A stretch of DNA of 33,866 nucleotides, taken from NCBI GenBank assembly GCA_902810705.1, contig CADDYU010000035.1:1-33866 (forward strand), given 5' to 3'. Positions 7,966-17,487 of this stretch are shown here, piece by piece (within the stretch, counting starts at the first letter, position 1; every line of letters begins with the position of its first letter). This stretch comes from Methylococcaceae bacterium (lineage in GTDB: Bacteria > Pseudomonadota > Gammaproteobacteria > Methylococcales > Methylococcaceae). The position numbers and the translations under genes are program-made. The notes under the pieces are model-generated. The model saw only the letters and a list, made by a program, of their open reading frames with translations, did no database searches and was not told where the DNA came from.

Positions 7966-9231
7966 ATGAGCAGCAACGCCGCCTGGCATATCGGTCAATG
8001 GCTCAATGCGGTCCAGAGCACGTTCGTCGGGCTCCTCAGGGTCTGGTCGGTGCCGATCGTACTGCTCCTCAGTGTCGCGTCGGGCTACACCACCTGCTAC
8101 GGTCTTTCGTATTTCATCACACCCTGGATCGCGCTGATTGTCACGGTGGCCGTCCAGTCCATCGTCGTGATCTGTTCCCTGGAGCTGGCCGGCATGCACT
8201 GGCGCGCCAATCCGACCCGCTTCGCCACCGTAGTGATATCGCTCCTGGTGGCTTTGACCGTGTCGATCTCGTTTTCTTACTTCAAGTTCTATGAATTTTC
8301 GAACCGGGATTCCATTTTGATCGACCGACAGGTCCAGCTAAGTCAGGATGTCAGCCGTTATATCGACGGCGTGATCGGACTCAAAAGCCAACTTATTGCA
8401 GCTCAACAAAAGCGTGTCGAACACGCTTCCCAGGAAGCGACCCAGGCCTATCTGGGCGCTCATCCCGGCATGCCGGGTGAAGCCCGGCATCAGGTCGGCA
8501 AAGGTCGGGTTTGGACCTATTACAACGACATCCTCTTGGCCGAGCAGGCTAAGCTGAAACAGCTGGACGCGCAGTTCCAAACCCTAGAAAAGCTCCTGGC
8601 GGAGGTCAGAGCCTCGCTACGAGAATTCTCCCTAAGGATGAATGATGCACCCGCCTACGAGCGGCTCGTTGGGGCCTTTCAGAACCTGCAAGCGGAAGCG
8701 GAAATCTTGGCGGCCAATCACGGCGCCGCGCCTATTGAAGCGCCAAGGCTCGGCATCTACTCGGAATTCTCCCGCGGCATCACACCCTCCTTTGCCATGT
8801 GGGAGGACATCTCCTGGTTCGCCCTGGCCTGCGCCGCCATGGTCGATTTTTTCACCTTGATCCTCTCCTATCGGCTGGAATCCACCGCGCCCGGCCCGCT
8901 CACCGAGGAGGAAAAGGAACTGGCGTTCCAAGGGCTTCGGCAATTCGGCGAGTTCACCATCAACAAGAACGACGAGCTCGAGTTCGTTATCGAGCGAACC
9001 GAGTTGGAGCGGGCCCGTCGCGTTTCCGACTGGAACCGCATGTTCGCGGTGGCATTTCTGCTCAACCGCGGCTATCTACGCAAGATGAGCGACCGCACGG
9101 TGGAGTTCGCCCCCAATCTCTATCCCCTCATCGCTGAGCGCATGGCCGCGAGAAAAGCCACAGAGTTGAAGACTGAGCCGGCCAACGAGGATCCGCTGGC
9201 CGAGGCCCTGAAAAGGAAAGATCATGGATGA
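7966..9231 (+). CDS. Unrecognised four-helix membrane protein with a periplasmic coiled-coil loop
   Basis: 421 residues, not recognised. Hydrophobic segments lie at about 27-49, 52-73, 86-108 and 283-303. Taking the basic 77-85 loop (HWRANPTRF) as cytoplasmic puts residues 109-282 in the periplasm; that region is helical and rich in Gln, Glu and Lys, with likely coiled coil at about 120-160 and 190-250. The C-terminal 118 residues would be cytoplasmic, with charged helices (TEEEKELAFQGLRQFGEF, RTELERARRVSDWNRMF) that could form a small helical or winged domain. GGAG precedes the ATG. Its last 8 bases overlap the start of the next gene, so the two products are probably made together and may interact. 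No enzymatic motif is visible. Confidence 0.8.
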   Translation: MSSNAAWHIGQWLNAVQSTFVGLLRVWSVPIVLLLSVASGYTTCYGLSYFITPWIALIVTVAVQSIVVICSLELAGMHWRANPTRFATVVISLLVALTVSISFSYFKFYEFSNRDSILIDRQVQLSQDVSRYIDGVIGLKSQLIAAQQKRVEHASQEATQAYLGAHPGMPGEARHQVGKGRVWTYYNDILLAEQAKLKQLDAQFQTLEKLLAEVRASLREFSLRMNDAPAYERLVGAFQNLQAEAEILAANHGAAPIEAPRLGIYSEFSRGITPSFAMWEDISWFALACAAMVDFFTLILSYRLESTAPGPLTEEEKELAFQGLRQFGEFTINKNDELEFVIERTELERARRVSDWNRMFAVAFLLNRGYLRKMSDRTVEFAPNLYPLIAERMAARKATELKTEPANEDPLAEALKRKDHG

Positions 9232-10309
9232 GTGCAGCCCCTCTCTCGAAGAACCCTACTGGGAAGCCGGTTTCGAAGGAGACCGCCGCGTTGTGGTGTC
9301 GTGGCTTGGTCCATTCAGACGGATATTCCCGCACCCTAAGCGCTATGCTAAGCGCTTCTATCAGCAGGTCTACGAGCTCGCGATCGATGATTGGCATATT
9401 CCCCTCGAGGCTCCGCCCCTGGGCCCTTTCTGCACCGTCGAGGCGGTCTTGGCGATCCGCTTTCAGCCCACCTTTAAATTCGCCCGGGAACACCTCGACT
9501 GCATCGACGACCTCAGCGGTTACATTAAGACCGGCTATCAGGTCTTGCTGCAAGACGCGGCGGAGCAGGAATTGCGGGCCGTGGAATCCGCCGAGTGGCT
9601 GGAACAAGGCCAGACCCGATTGGAGCGTCGGATCGAAAATATCGTCCATGAACTGCTGGCGATCCGGGATATCCAAAGCCGCGCCCGGTGCCGCATCGAG
9701 ACACGCTTCGCCAGTCCGCAGCAATGGGACGATTCTGCGGCCATGGCAGACACGAGGCACAATGGCATCGCCCTTGAGCTGCTAAAGCGCCGCCGCGAAA
9801 CGGCTGAACGTCTGGCCAGGGAGCACTACGAGCGTGAAATCAACGATCACCGGCTCAAGCTGGAGCACGAGGAACGTCTGCTGGAACTCCTCAAGCGGGA
9901 AGCAGAACTACGTTATTTGAAACAGAAACAGGAAACCGAACAGGCGCGCGAGGAATTGGCAGCCGACGAAACCCGCCAAACAGAGCGGGTCGACAGCGAA
10001 ATCCGGCTCCGGGAGGAACGCATCCGCCAGGAAGCTCGGCTCCGGCAAATGGAACTGGAAGCCGAGCTGGCGGAAAAAAGCTTGCGCGCCGAAGCTCTCG
10101 GCGACGTGGAGCATTATCTCCGCCGCGAAATCGAACTGCTGGCCATGGAGCGGCAGCGGCTCGCTCTGGAAGAGGAAATTCACGACGTGAAAGTGGCCCG
10201 GGCCCGGGGTTGGGTCATCAATGCCCGGCGCCGTTTCCCCTTGGGCGAGGATGAAGCCAACGCCAACCCGCAGGACGCGGAAATTTCGCACGAGTCCGGC
10301 AATCGCTAG
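9224..10309 (+). CDS. Unrecognised band-7/SPFH-like protein with a long coiled coil
   Basis: 361 residues, no signal peptide or membrane segment. Residues about 50-165 have the pattern of a band-7 (SPFH) domain: a strand pair around CTVEAVLAIRFQPT, then helices with AREHLDCIDDLSGYI and QELRAVESAEWLEQGQTRLERRIENIVHELLAIRDIQ. Residues about 185-330 are an almost unbroken charged heptad region (Glu, Arg and Lys rich with regular Leu), as in flotillin-type proteins. The tail is short and acidic. The start overlaps the previous gene by 8 bases, so it is translationally coupled to a membrane protein that could hold it at the inner face of the membrane. The SPFH assignment is my reading of the pattern, not a profile match. 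Confidence 0.75.
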   Translation: MDECSPSLEEPYWEAGFEGDRRVVVSWLGPFRRIFPHPKRYAKRFYQQVYELAIDDWHIPLEAPPLGPFCTVEAVLAIRFQPTFKFAREHLDCIDDLSGYIKTGYQVLLQDAAEQELRAVESAEWLEQGQTRLERRIENIVHELLAIRDIQSRARCRIETRFASPQQWDDSAAMADTRHNGIALELLKRRRETAERLAREHYEREINDHRLKLEHEERLLELLKREAELRYLKQKQETEQAREELAADETRQTERVDSEIRLREERIRQEARLRQMELEAELAEKSLRAEALGDVEHYLRREIELLAMERQRLALEEEIHDVKVARARGWVINARRRFPLGEDEANANPQDAEISHESGNR

Positions 10310-10510
10310 CGGGAGCTAACGATGATGGATTCGCCGAATTCGCAAGGCGGCAACCCTACCAATAGGCGGATCGTTCCAGCCGGGCTAAAAGGCCCATGTC
10401 TTCTCGCTCAGGGCACGGGCCACGCGAGTACCTCGGCAGGTTTAAAGAACCTTCTCCGCTCAATCATCGATGTCTTTTGATCTTGTTGCGAGTGCCTCAT
10501 TAGCCCATTC

Positions 10511-11332
10511 ATGTACGTACTCCGGTCCATTCCCTTAATGCTCGTGCTGTTCCTCGTTCGTCATGCTCTCGCCAATCCTTGGGCTGAAGTCTCCGCTCCC
10601 AGCAATGGCCTGTCCCGCGCCATCGGCGAGACCTCGGCCGGCTGCCAGAGCGGCGCAATCACCCTGCCCAGCGAAGGCAAGGGCTACGTCGTCATGCACC
10701 TGGAACGCCATCGCTACTTCGGTCAGCCCGAATTGATCGAGGCGATCCAAACTCTAGGCGAGAGGGCCGCCCACGGCATCGGTCTATTGCACGTAGGCGA
10801 TCTGGCCCTGCCGCGCGGCGGTCCCATGCCTTCCGGTCATCGCAGCCATCAGACCGGACTGGACGCCGATATCTGGTTCGATCTCAGTCCCAGCCTGCAT
10901 GCCCGCACCGATAAGCTCCGTTCCAACGTTCAGGCCCCCAGCCTTCTGAGCAGTGCAACCAAGGAACTGGATTACCGACTGTGGAGCGATCGCCACGTCC
11001 AGCTACTCAAGGCCGCGGCCCGGCTGCCCGCGGTCGACCGCATCTTCGTGAACGCCCAGATCAAGCGTGAACTCTGCGACACGGTTGGCCGTGACCGCGC
11101 CTGGCTGCGCAAGATCCGCCCTTGGTACCACCACGACGATCATTTTCATCTGCGGCTCGCCTGCCCTTCCGACAGTCCCGCCTGTGTTCGCCAAGAGGCG
11201 GTTCCGGAAGGTGACGGCTGCGATGCTAGCCTGGACTGGTGGCTTCATCAACAGCCCGCGAAGCCGGCCCACCCGGCTGCGCCAACCCCGGTTCTGCCGG
11301 TGGCATGCCGAGAAGTATTGGAAGAGGAATGA
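10511..11332 (+). CDS. mepA: Penicillin-insensitive murein endopeptidase (MepA family)
   Basis: 273 residues with an N-terminal signal sequence (hydrophobic to about residue 20, ending HALANPW). It carries both LAS metallopeptidase motifs: GHRSHQTGLDADIW (His113 and Asp120 as zinc ligands) and WYHHDDHFHLRLACP (His211 as third ligand, with conserved neighbours). Six or more cysteines fit the disulphide-bonded periplasmic MepA fold. The enzyme cuts the D-alanyl-meso-diaminopimelyl cross-bridge of peptidoglycan. It follows the 9224 gene on the same strand after about 200 bp, so it may or may not share a transcript. No good ribosome binding site is visible before the ATG, so the exact start is less sure. 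Confidence 0.93.
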   Translation: MYVLRSIPLMLVLFLVRHALANPWAEVSAPSNGLSRAIGETSAGCQSGAITLPSEGKGYVVMHLERHRYFGQPELIEAIQTLGERAAHGIGLLHVGDLALPRGGPMPSGHRSHQTGLDADIWFDLSPSLHARTDKLRSNVQAPSLLSSATKELDYRLWSDRHVQLLKAAARLPAVDRIFVNAQIKRELCDTVGRDRAWLRKIRPWYHHDDHFHLRLACPSDSPACVRQEAVPEGDGCDASLDWWLHQQPAKPAHPAAPTPVLPVACREVLEEE

Positions 11333-11367
11333 ATCGAGTGAGAGGCGAGGAGTAAACGATCAGGGCT

Positions 11368-11407
11368 ACACCGAGTCCAATTCCATGAATCATGGCGGAT
11401 TCGGTGT
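11368..11407 (+). terminator. Large two-part hairpin after mepA
   Basis: An 11-bp outer stem (ACACCGAGTCC / GGATTCGGTGT, one G-T pair) and a 5-bp inner stem CCATG-AAT-CATGG, starting 35 bases after the mepA stop. There is no T tract, so it may protect a 3' end or act in factor-dependent termination rather than be an intrinsic terminator. Confidence 0.5.
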
Positions 11408-11653
11408 ATTTACAGGCTGGTGTTTTCCGCATCCTTGCAGCTGAATGAAGCGGCCTGCGAATTGCAACGAACCGTTACAAGCACTTCCTAGGTAAATCTG
11501 GGTCCTATCAAGAAAGTACCCCCTCGGATACTTTCCAAATGGATTCTTCGCCGCCTGTGGCCGTCCTCTTGAGGGTTATGACCATGGCTTTGAGAGGAAT
11601 ACGCTTGATCCTTGAGGCAAATCTCGTAAAACCCTTAGTCGGTCAAAGTTCTA

Positions 11654-11682
11654 TTGAATAATCCCATGTTTTCCCTTATACA
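11654..11682 (+). promoter_or_regulatory. Candidate sigma-70 promoter of the desaturase gene
   Basis: TTGAAT, a 17-bp spacer, then TATACA. Each hexamer matches consensus at four of six positions. It would give a leader of about 135 bases. Confidence 0.35.
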
Positions 11683-11822
11683 CTGGGTCCGGCCGCACCG
11701 TAGCGTTCCACTGCACGACCCAAGGCTTCGCCTACAATCGCGGCTTCAGTTCATCCGAACATTCACTGTCGTACCCCAACGCTCCTACCGCTTTTCACTA
11801 CTTCTACAAAGTCTTGATTACA

Positions 11823-12998
11823 ATGATTAACGGTTTGCTCGATCTCCCCTGGTGGGGGCTCATCCTAGTGACCTTGGCCTTGACTCATATCACGATCGCA
11901 TGCGTCACGATTTTCCTGCATCGTCATCAGGCGCACCGCGCTCTCGAACTCCATCCCTTGGCGAGCCACTTCTGCCGGTTTTGGCTATGGCTGACCACCG
12001 GCATGGTCACTAAGGAATGGGTCTCCATACACCGCAAGCATCACGCCAAGTGCGAGCTGCCCGAAGACCCGCATAGTCCGCGCATTTTCGGAATTCACAA
12101 GGTGCTTTGGCAAGGCGCGGAACTGTATCGGGCCGAAGCGGCGAATCCCGACACCCTTGATAAATTCGGCCACGGCACGCCCAACGACGCCTTGGAACGC
12201 TGGCTCTACGCCAGGTATCCTGGTTGGGGCATTGCCTTATGCTTTGGTCTGGACGTGCTTCTGTTCGGGGTTTACGGCATTACCATCTGGGCGGTGCAGA
12301 TGGCCTGGATTCCCTTCTGGGCTGCGGGCGTTATCAATGGGCTGGGACATTATTGGGGGTATCGGAATTTCGAAACCGCCGACGCCTCGACGAATCTGGT
12401 TCCTTTCGGACTTCTGATCGGGGGCGAGGAACTTCACAACAATCACCATGCCTATCCGTCCTCGGCGCGCCTGTCGAACCGCCCCTGGGAACTTGATATT
12501 GGCTGGGTCTACATCCGCCTTTTGGAGCTATTGGGGTTTGCCCAAGTCCGCCGAATCGCTCCCAAGATTCGCATACACCCAGAACTCAAGCCCATCGACC
12601 TCGCGACTGTTCAAGCGGTGGTGCGCAATCGGGTCCATATTCTTGCGTTATATGGCCGCAGCGTGGTGCTCCCCGTCTTTCGCCACGAGTGGAAGAACCT
12701 GGCTCCCGCGGAACGGCACTTGCTGAAGGGCGTGAAAAAACTCCTCGTGCGGGAAGATATCGCCCTCGACGAAGCTACTCGCCAGACTTTGCGGCAGACG
12801 CTGAGCCTGAATACGAAGCTGGAGATCGTCTATAGGTTCAAGGAAGAACTGAAGTTATTGTGGGCCAACTCGTCCGTCACTTATGAAACCCGGATCCAGT
12901 CCCTCAGGGATTGGTGCAAGCGCGCCGAAGAAACCCACATTCAGGCTCTCCAGGACTTCGCTCTGCTGTTGCGCGGGTACAGCCTGCAATCGGCCTGA
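11823..12998 (+). CDS. desA: Membrane fatty acid desaturase, DesA type
   Basis: 391 residues from the ATG at 11823; a TTG three codons earlier is in frame but less likely. Three histidine boxes of the acyl-lipid/acyl-CoA delta-9 desaturases are present: HRHQAH (33-38), HRKHH (70-74) and HNNHH (205-209). They bind the di-iron centre on the cytoplasmic side, between hydrophobic hairpins. The last 150 or so residues, basic and helical (HILALYGRSVV, WKNLAPAERHLLKGVKKLL, SLRDWCKRAEETHIQALQDFA), are the usual C-terminal extension of the Pseudomonas DesA subfamily, which resembles the tail of ISL3-type transposases. DesA introduces double bonds into phospholipid acyl chains aerobically. It ends in a bidirectional terminator shared with groEL. 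Confidence 0.9.
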   Translation: MINGLLDLPWWGLILVTLALTHITIACVTIFLHRHQAHRALELHPLASHFCRFWLWLTTGMVTKEWVSIHRKHHAKCELPEDPHSPRIFGIHKVLWQGAELYRAEAANPDTLDKFGHGTPNDALERWLYARYPGWGIALCFGLDVLLFGVYGITIWAVQMAWIPFWAAGVINGLGHYWGYRNFETADASTNLVPFGLLIGGEELHNNHHAYPSSARLSNRPWELDIGWVYIRLLELLGFAQVRRIAPKIRIHPELKPIDLATVQAVVRNRVHILALYGRSVVLPVFRHEWKNLAPAERHLLKGVKKLLVREDIALDEATRQTLRQTLSLNTKLEIVYRFKEELKLLWANSSVTYETRIQSLRDWCKRAEETHIQALQDFALLLRGYSLQSA

Positions 12999-13060
12999 CC
13001 GGTGAAAGAATCGCATCGATAATAATCGATAGCAGAAGACGCATCGGTTTTTAGGCGTAA

Positions 13061-13090
13061 AAAAACCCCATCCTCGCGGATGGGGTTTTT
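13061..13090. terminator. Bidirectional intrinsic terminator between desA and groEL
   Basis: A perfect stem CCCCATCC / GGATGGGG with a TCGC loop, flanked by five A on the left and five T on the right, so it can stop transcription from both convergent genes. Confidence 0.93.
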
Positions 13091-13115
13091 CGCATCTAGG
13101 CTTTAATAGCGCGGC

Positions 13116-14762
<1,647 letters not shown>

Positions 14763-14809
14763 TCACCTTGAAATATTGTCGAATTCGGTTCCGGGAGCGC
14801 CTTGAAGGG

Positions 14810-15100
14810 TTAGCCTTCAAGCACCGCGATAATGTCATCCTCGCGCATCACGAGAATTTCTTCGCCATCGACCTTCACGTCGGTTCCGGCGTATTTTCCA
14901 AACAGTACCTTGTCACCCGCCTTGACAGCCAAGGCCCGGACCTGTCCGTTGTCCAGAACCTTGCCGTTGCCCACAGCGATCACTTCACCGCGAATCGGTT
15001 TTTCCGCCGCGGAATCGGGGATGACGATGCCGCCCGGGGAAGTACGTTCTTCCTCCAAGCGCTTCACAATGACTCGATCGTTCAACGGACGAATTTTCAT
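14810..15100 (-). CDS. groES: Co-chaperonin GroES
   Basis: 96 residues, standard length, beginning [18 protein letters not shown] and containing the mobile-loop segment [16 protein letters not shown] and the [27 protein letters not shown] end. It caps the GroEL cylinder as a heptamer. It is the first gene of the groES-groEL operon, with GGAGAG before the start and CIRCE plus a sigma-70 promoter 110-165 bp upstream. Confidence 0.99.
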   Translation of the reverse strand: MKIRPLNDRVIVKRLEEERTSPGGIVIPDSAAEKPIRGEVIAVGNGKVLDNGQVRALAVKAGDKVLFGKYAGTDVKVDGEEILVMREDDIIAVLEG

Positions 15101-15211
15101 CGGACTCTCCTATATTGTTCGTTGGTTATCTGCTGTGACGGCCTGAGCTTTAGGAATCCAAGGCATCGGCCGGAGCGAACCGTTCAATCACCATTCGGCC
15201 GTGGCGCTCTG

Positions 15212-15238
15212 TTAGCACTCGGCCAGAGTGAGTGCTAA
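15212..15238. promoter_or_regulatory. CIRCE operator for the HrcA repressor
   Basis: A perfect CIRCE: TTAGCACTC (15212-15220), nine bases, GAGTGCTAA (15230-15238). It abuts the -10 element of the groES promoter, so HrcA binding would block initiation under non-stress conditions. Confidence 0.97.
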
Positions 15239-15265
15239 TCATAGTCATCCGGCTTCTGATGTCAA
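15238..15265 (-). promoter_or_regulatory. Sigma-70 promoter of groES-groEL
   Basis: On the minus strand TTGACA, a 16-bp spacer and TATGAT (one base from TATAAT), with the CIRCE operator immediately downstream over the expected start site. Confidence 0.8.
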
Positions 15266-15464
15266 GGCGAGACCTTAAGGCAAAGGCGGTAGGAGAAGGG
15301 TTGCAGGCCACCATCCCAGCTGGGGAACGATGGAATTGAGCAATTATTTCGACGAAACCTTACAGACTGATGGAACGATGCCGAGCTGATGGCGGCTCGG
15401 AGGAATTTAGCTCCGATTTGAAGCTTGGCTCTATGCCGAAGATGGACTCTCAGTGCCTCCGCCC

Positions 15465-16037
15465 TCAAAGGCCTTCCAGCGCCAACAGCGTTCTTGCCAC
15501 TTCCACCACTCGCATATTCCGATCCATTGCTGCCTTGCGCAGCAGTTTATAGGCTTCTTCTTCAGACATTCCCTTGCGCTGCATGAGGATGCCCTTGGCC
15601 TTATCGATCACCTTGCGATCGGCCAGCTGATTTCGGGTTTCCTGCAATTCCTGGCGCAAGGCCTCGAACTCGCGGAAGCGAGCCATGGCGACCTCGACGA
15701 TCGGCATGATCCGCTCCCGACTGAGGCCGTCCACCACGTAGGCGCTGACCCCCGCCTGCACCGCCTGGCGAATGTAGTCGCCATCGCGCTTGTTGGAAAA
15801 CAGAATGATGGGCTTGGGTTGGTCACGGCCGATCTCGCGCATTTGCTCCAGAGTATCGCGACCGGGGGACTCCATGTCGATGATGATGATATCGGGCCGG
15901 CAATCCTGCACTTCCCTCAGGAGGTTCCGGCCCGGTTCAACCCGGGCGATGACCTTGTGTCCGGCATCGGATAAGGCTTGTTCGAGAATGGCGCTCCGTC
16001 CTGGATGCTGATCAACGAGCATGATCTTGAGGCTCAT
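15465..16037 (-). CDS. nasT: ANTAR-domain antiterminator NasT
   Basis: 190 residues: an N-terminal receiver domain (LVDQH..., Asp54 in IIIDME, Lys in LFSNKR) and a C-terminal ANTAR domain (about 128-188: NQLADRKVIDKAKGILMQRKGMSEEEAYKLLRKAAMD, RMVEVA-type end). ANTAR proteins bind paired hexaloop RNA hairpins and prevent terminator formation. NasT is held inactive by NasS and freed when NasS binds nitrate or nitrite. Its start overlaps the nasS stop (ATGA), so the pair is translationally coupled. It is the last gene of the nas operon, and the predicted target leader lies at the operon's head near 26140-26225. Confidence 0.93.
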   Translation of the reverse strand: MSLKIMLVDQHPGRSAILEQALSDAGHKVIARVEPGRNLLREVQDCRPDIIIIDMESPGRDTLEQMREIGRDQPKPIILFSNKRDGDYIRQAVQAGVSAYVVDGLSRERIMPIVEVAMARFREFEALRQELQETRNQLADRKVIDKAKGILMQRKGMSEEEAYKLLRKAAMDRNMRVVEVARTLLALEGL

Positions 16038-17359
16038 GGGTTTAACCGCGCCAGATTGACCAGTGAAACATCCAAGCTGTGAGTTTCGAAGCCGGCCAAA
16101 TAACCCACGGGATCAGCCGGATCGAAAGCCCTCCCGTCGCAGAAGCGGTCAGGTCCTAGAAGCAGCGGGGCCGTTGCCTCGTCCAGCGTGTGAGATTCCT
16201 GGTGCAGGCCTTCGCTTTTATAGCCGGTGAGCGGGAAGGCTAGGCCTAGTTCCCGCGCCGCTTCCCGGTAAAGGTCAGGACGATAGACCTGTTCCGCTAC
16301 CTGTCGGATGTTCAAAGCCTCGTTGAGTTGTCCCCACCGGTACATTTGGGTAAGGAACCAGACCGCATGCGACGGCCAGGGAAACGTGGCCGCGTAGCGG
16401 TGAAAGACGTTGAAATCCGGCAAAGCGATCGGTGGATCGTCGCAGTCGTAGCGGAACGAACCCAGCATTGACATTTTCACGATGTCCGGTGCCGCGTTGA
16501 GATATTCCTCGCGACACAGGATTTCCACCACTTCCATGCGGTTTTCCGGCCGGTCGATCCATTCCGCCGCTTCCAAAAGCGCCATCAGCACGGCCTTGTG
16601 GGTATTGGGATAGCGCTCGGCCCACTCCAGACTCACGCCGAACACTTTTTCCGGGTGGTTGTTCCAGATTTCATAATCGGTGATGAGGCTCCGCCCGATT
16701 CCTTCGGCCACCGCCAGTTCGTTCCAGGGTTCGCCAACGCAGTAGCCAACGATGTGACCGCAACGAAGGCCCTCTACCATGTACGGCGGCGGAATCACCT
16801 GGAGATGCACATCGCGATCCGGCATGAGTCCCGCGGCGGCCAACCAGTACCGGAGCAGATAGTTGTGGGTGGAAAAGGGAAAGACCATGGCGAAATTCAT
16901 GATCTTGCGTCCGACTGCGCGATCCGCCGCGATGACTTCGGCCAGGGCGCGGGCCGTCAGGGGCCGCTCCGCCGCGGCTTCGGGATCGGCTTCTCGCATC
17001 CGCCGGTACAACTCGCGCGACACGGTGATGGCGTTGCCGTTCAGGTCCAGCGACAAGGCCGTGATGATAGGCTTTTTGACTTCGCCGAGCCCCAAGGTGG
17101 TGGCGATCGGCATGGCGGCCAACATGTGGGCGCCGTCCAGGGCGCCGGCCACGACCCTGTCGCGGATGTTGGCCCAGGACACCTGCCGGGAAAGCACGAC
17201 GTCCAGGCCATATTTTCGAAACAGGCCCTTTTCCAGGGCGATGACCAAGGGCGCGCAATCGGTGAGGGGAATGAAGCCCAACTTCAGGCGGGTTTTTTCC
17301 AATCCTTCGCTGCCGCCTGCATAACTTGCGAGGCGTAGCCAATCGGGCATGGAACTCAT
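16034..17359 (-). CDS. nasS: Cytoplasmic nitrate/nitrite sensor NasS
   Basis: 441 residues related to the NrtA/NasF periplasmic nitrate-binding proteins ([62 protein letters not shown]), but without a signal peptide or lipobox. That identifies it as the cytoplasmic sensor NasS rather than a transport subunit; no ABC permease or ATPase is nearby. NasS sequesters NasT when nitrate is absent. The start at 17359 has a weak ribosome binding site, but a small open frame ends on it. In Pseudomonas aeruginosa nasS-nasT lies near the transporter end of the cluster; here it is at the distal end of the operon. Confidence 0.92.
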   Translation of the reverse strand: MSSMPDWLRLASYAGGSEGLEKTRLKLGFIPLTDCAPLVIALEKGLFRKYGLDVVLSRQVSWANIRDRVVAGALDGAHMLAAMPIATTLGLGEVKKPIITALSLDLNGNAITVSRELYRRMREADPEAAAERPLTARALAEVIAADRAVGRKIMNFAMVFPFSTHNYLLRYWLAAAGLMPDRDVHLQVIPPPYMVEGLRCGHIVGYCVGEPWNELAVAEGIGRSLITDYEIWNNHPEKVFGVSLEWAERYPNTHKAVLMALLEAAEWIDRPENRMEVVEILCREEYLNAAPDIVKMSMLGSFRYDCDDPPIALPDFNVFHRYAATFPWPSHAVWFLTQMYRWGQLNEALNIRQVAEQVYRPDLYREAARELGLAFPLTGYKSEGLHQESHTLDEATAPLLLGPDRFCDGRAFDPADPVGYLAGFETHSLDVSLVNLARLNP

Positions 17360-17412
17360 AGGCGCGCTACCCCTGGATACAGCCGGGGAAGTTCATAGTC
17401 GTAGCGAATCAT
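17356..17412 (-). CDS. Possible 18-residue leader peptide coupled to nasS
   Basis: An ATG at 17412 with AAGGA eight bases upstream opens an 18-codon frame ([18 protein letters not shown]) whose TGA overlaps the nasS ATG as ATGA. The ribosome binding site is better than that of nasS itself. It could feed ribosomes to nasS by coupling. Coding is unproven; only conservation would show it. Confidence 0.35.
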   Translation of the reverse strand: MIRYDYELPRLYPGVARL

Positions 17413-17435
17413 GAAGAGTATCCTTGCAGGTAGTT

Positions 17436-17458
17436 TTCTTTGCGCCAAGCACAAAGAA
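17436..17458 (-). other. Hairpin between nasA and nasS
   Basis: A 10-bp stem with one G-U pair (TTCTTTGTGC / GCGCAAAGAA on the minus strand) and a 3-base loop, 30 bases after the nasA stop. No T tract follows, so it may stabilise the nasA 3' end or separate the structural genes from the regulatory pair. Confidence 0.45.
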
Positions 17459-17487
17459 TACCAACTCCAAAAAAGCCATGATTCGCT

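Larger units (their letters stand above)
11333..11822. other. Intergenic region between mepA and the desaturase gene
   Basis: About 490 bases. It contains the hairpin at 11368, a weaker 7-bp hairpin (GAAAGTA / TACTTTC) near 11510-11535, and a candidate sigma-70 promoter at 11654. No gene is supportable here. Confidence 0.55.

Noticed and set aside
12271..12998. C-terminal transposase-like region of the desaturase as an insertion
   Set aside because: The same extension is normal in the Pseudomonas DesA subfamily, so it is not a local insertion event.
15381..15400. Hairpin CCGAGC / GCTCGG downstream of nasT as a terminator
   Set aside because: Short stem, 8-base loop and no T tract on either strand.
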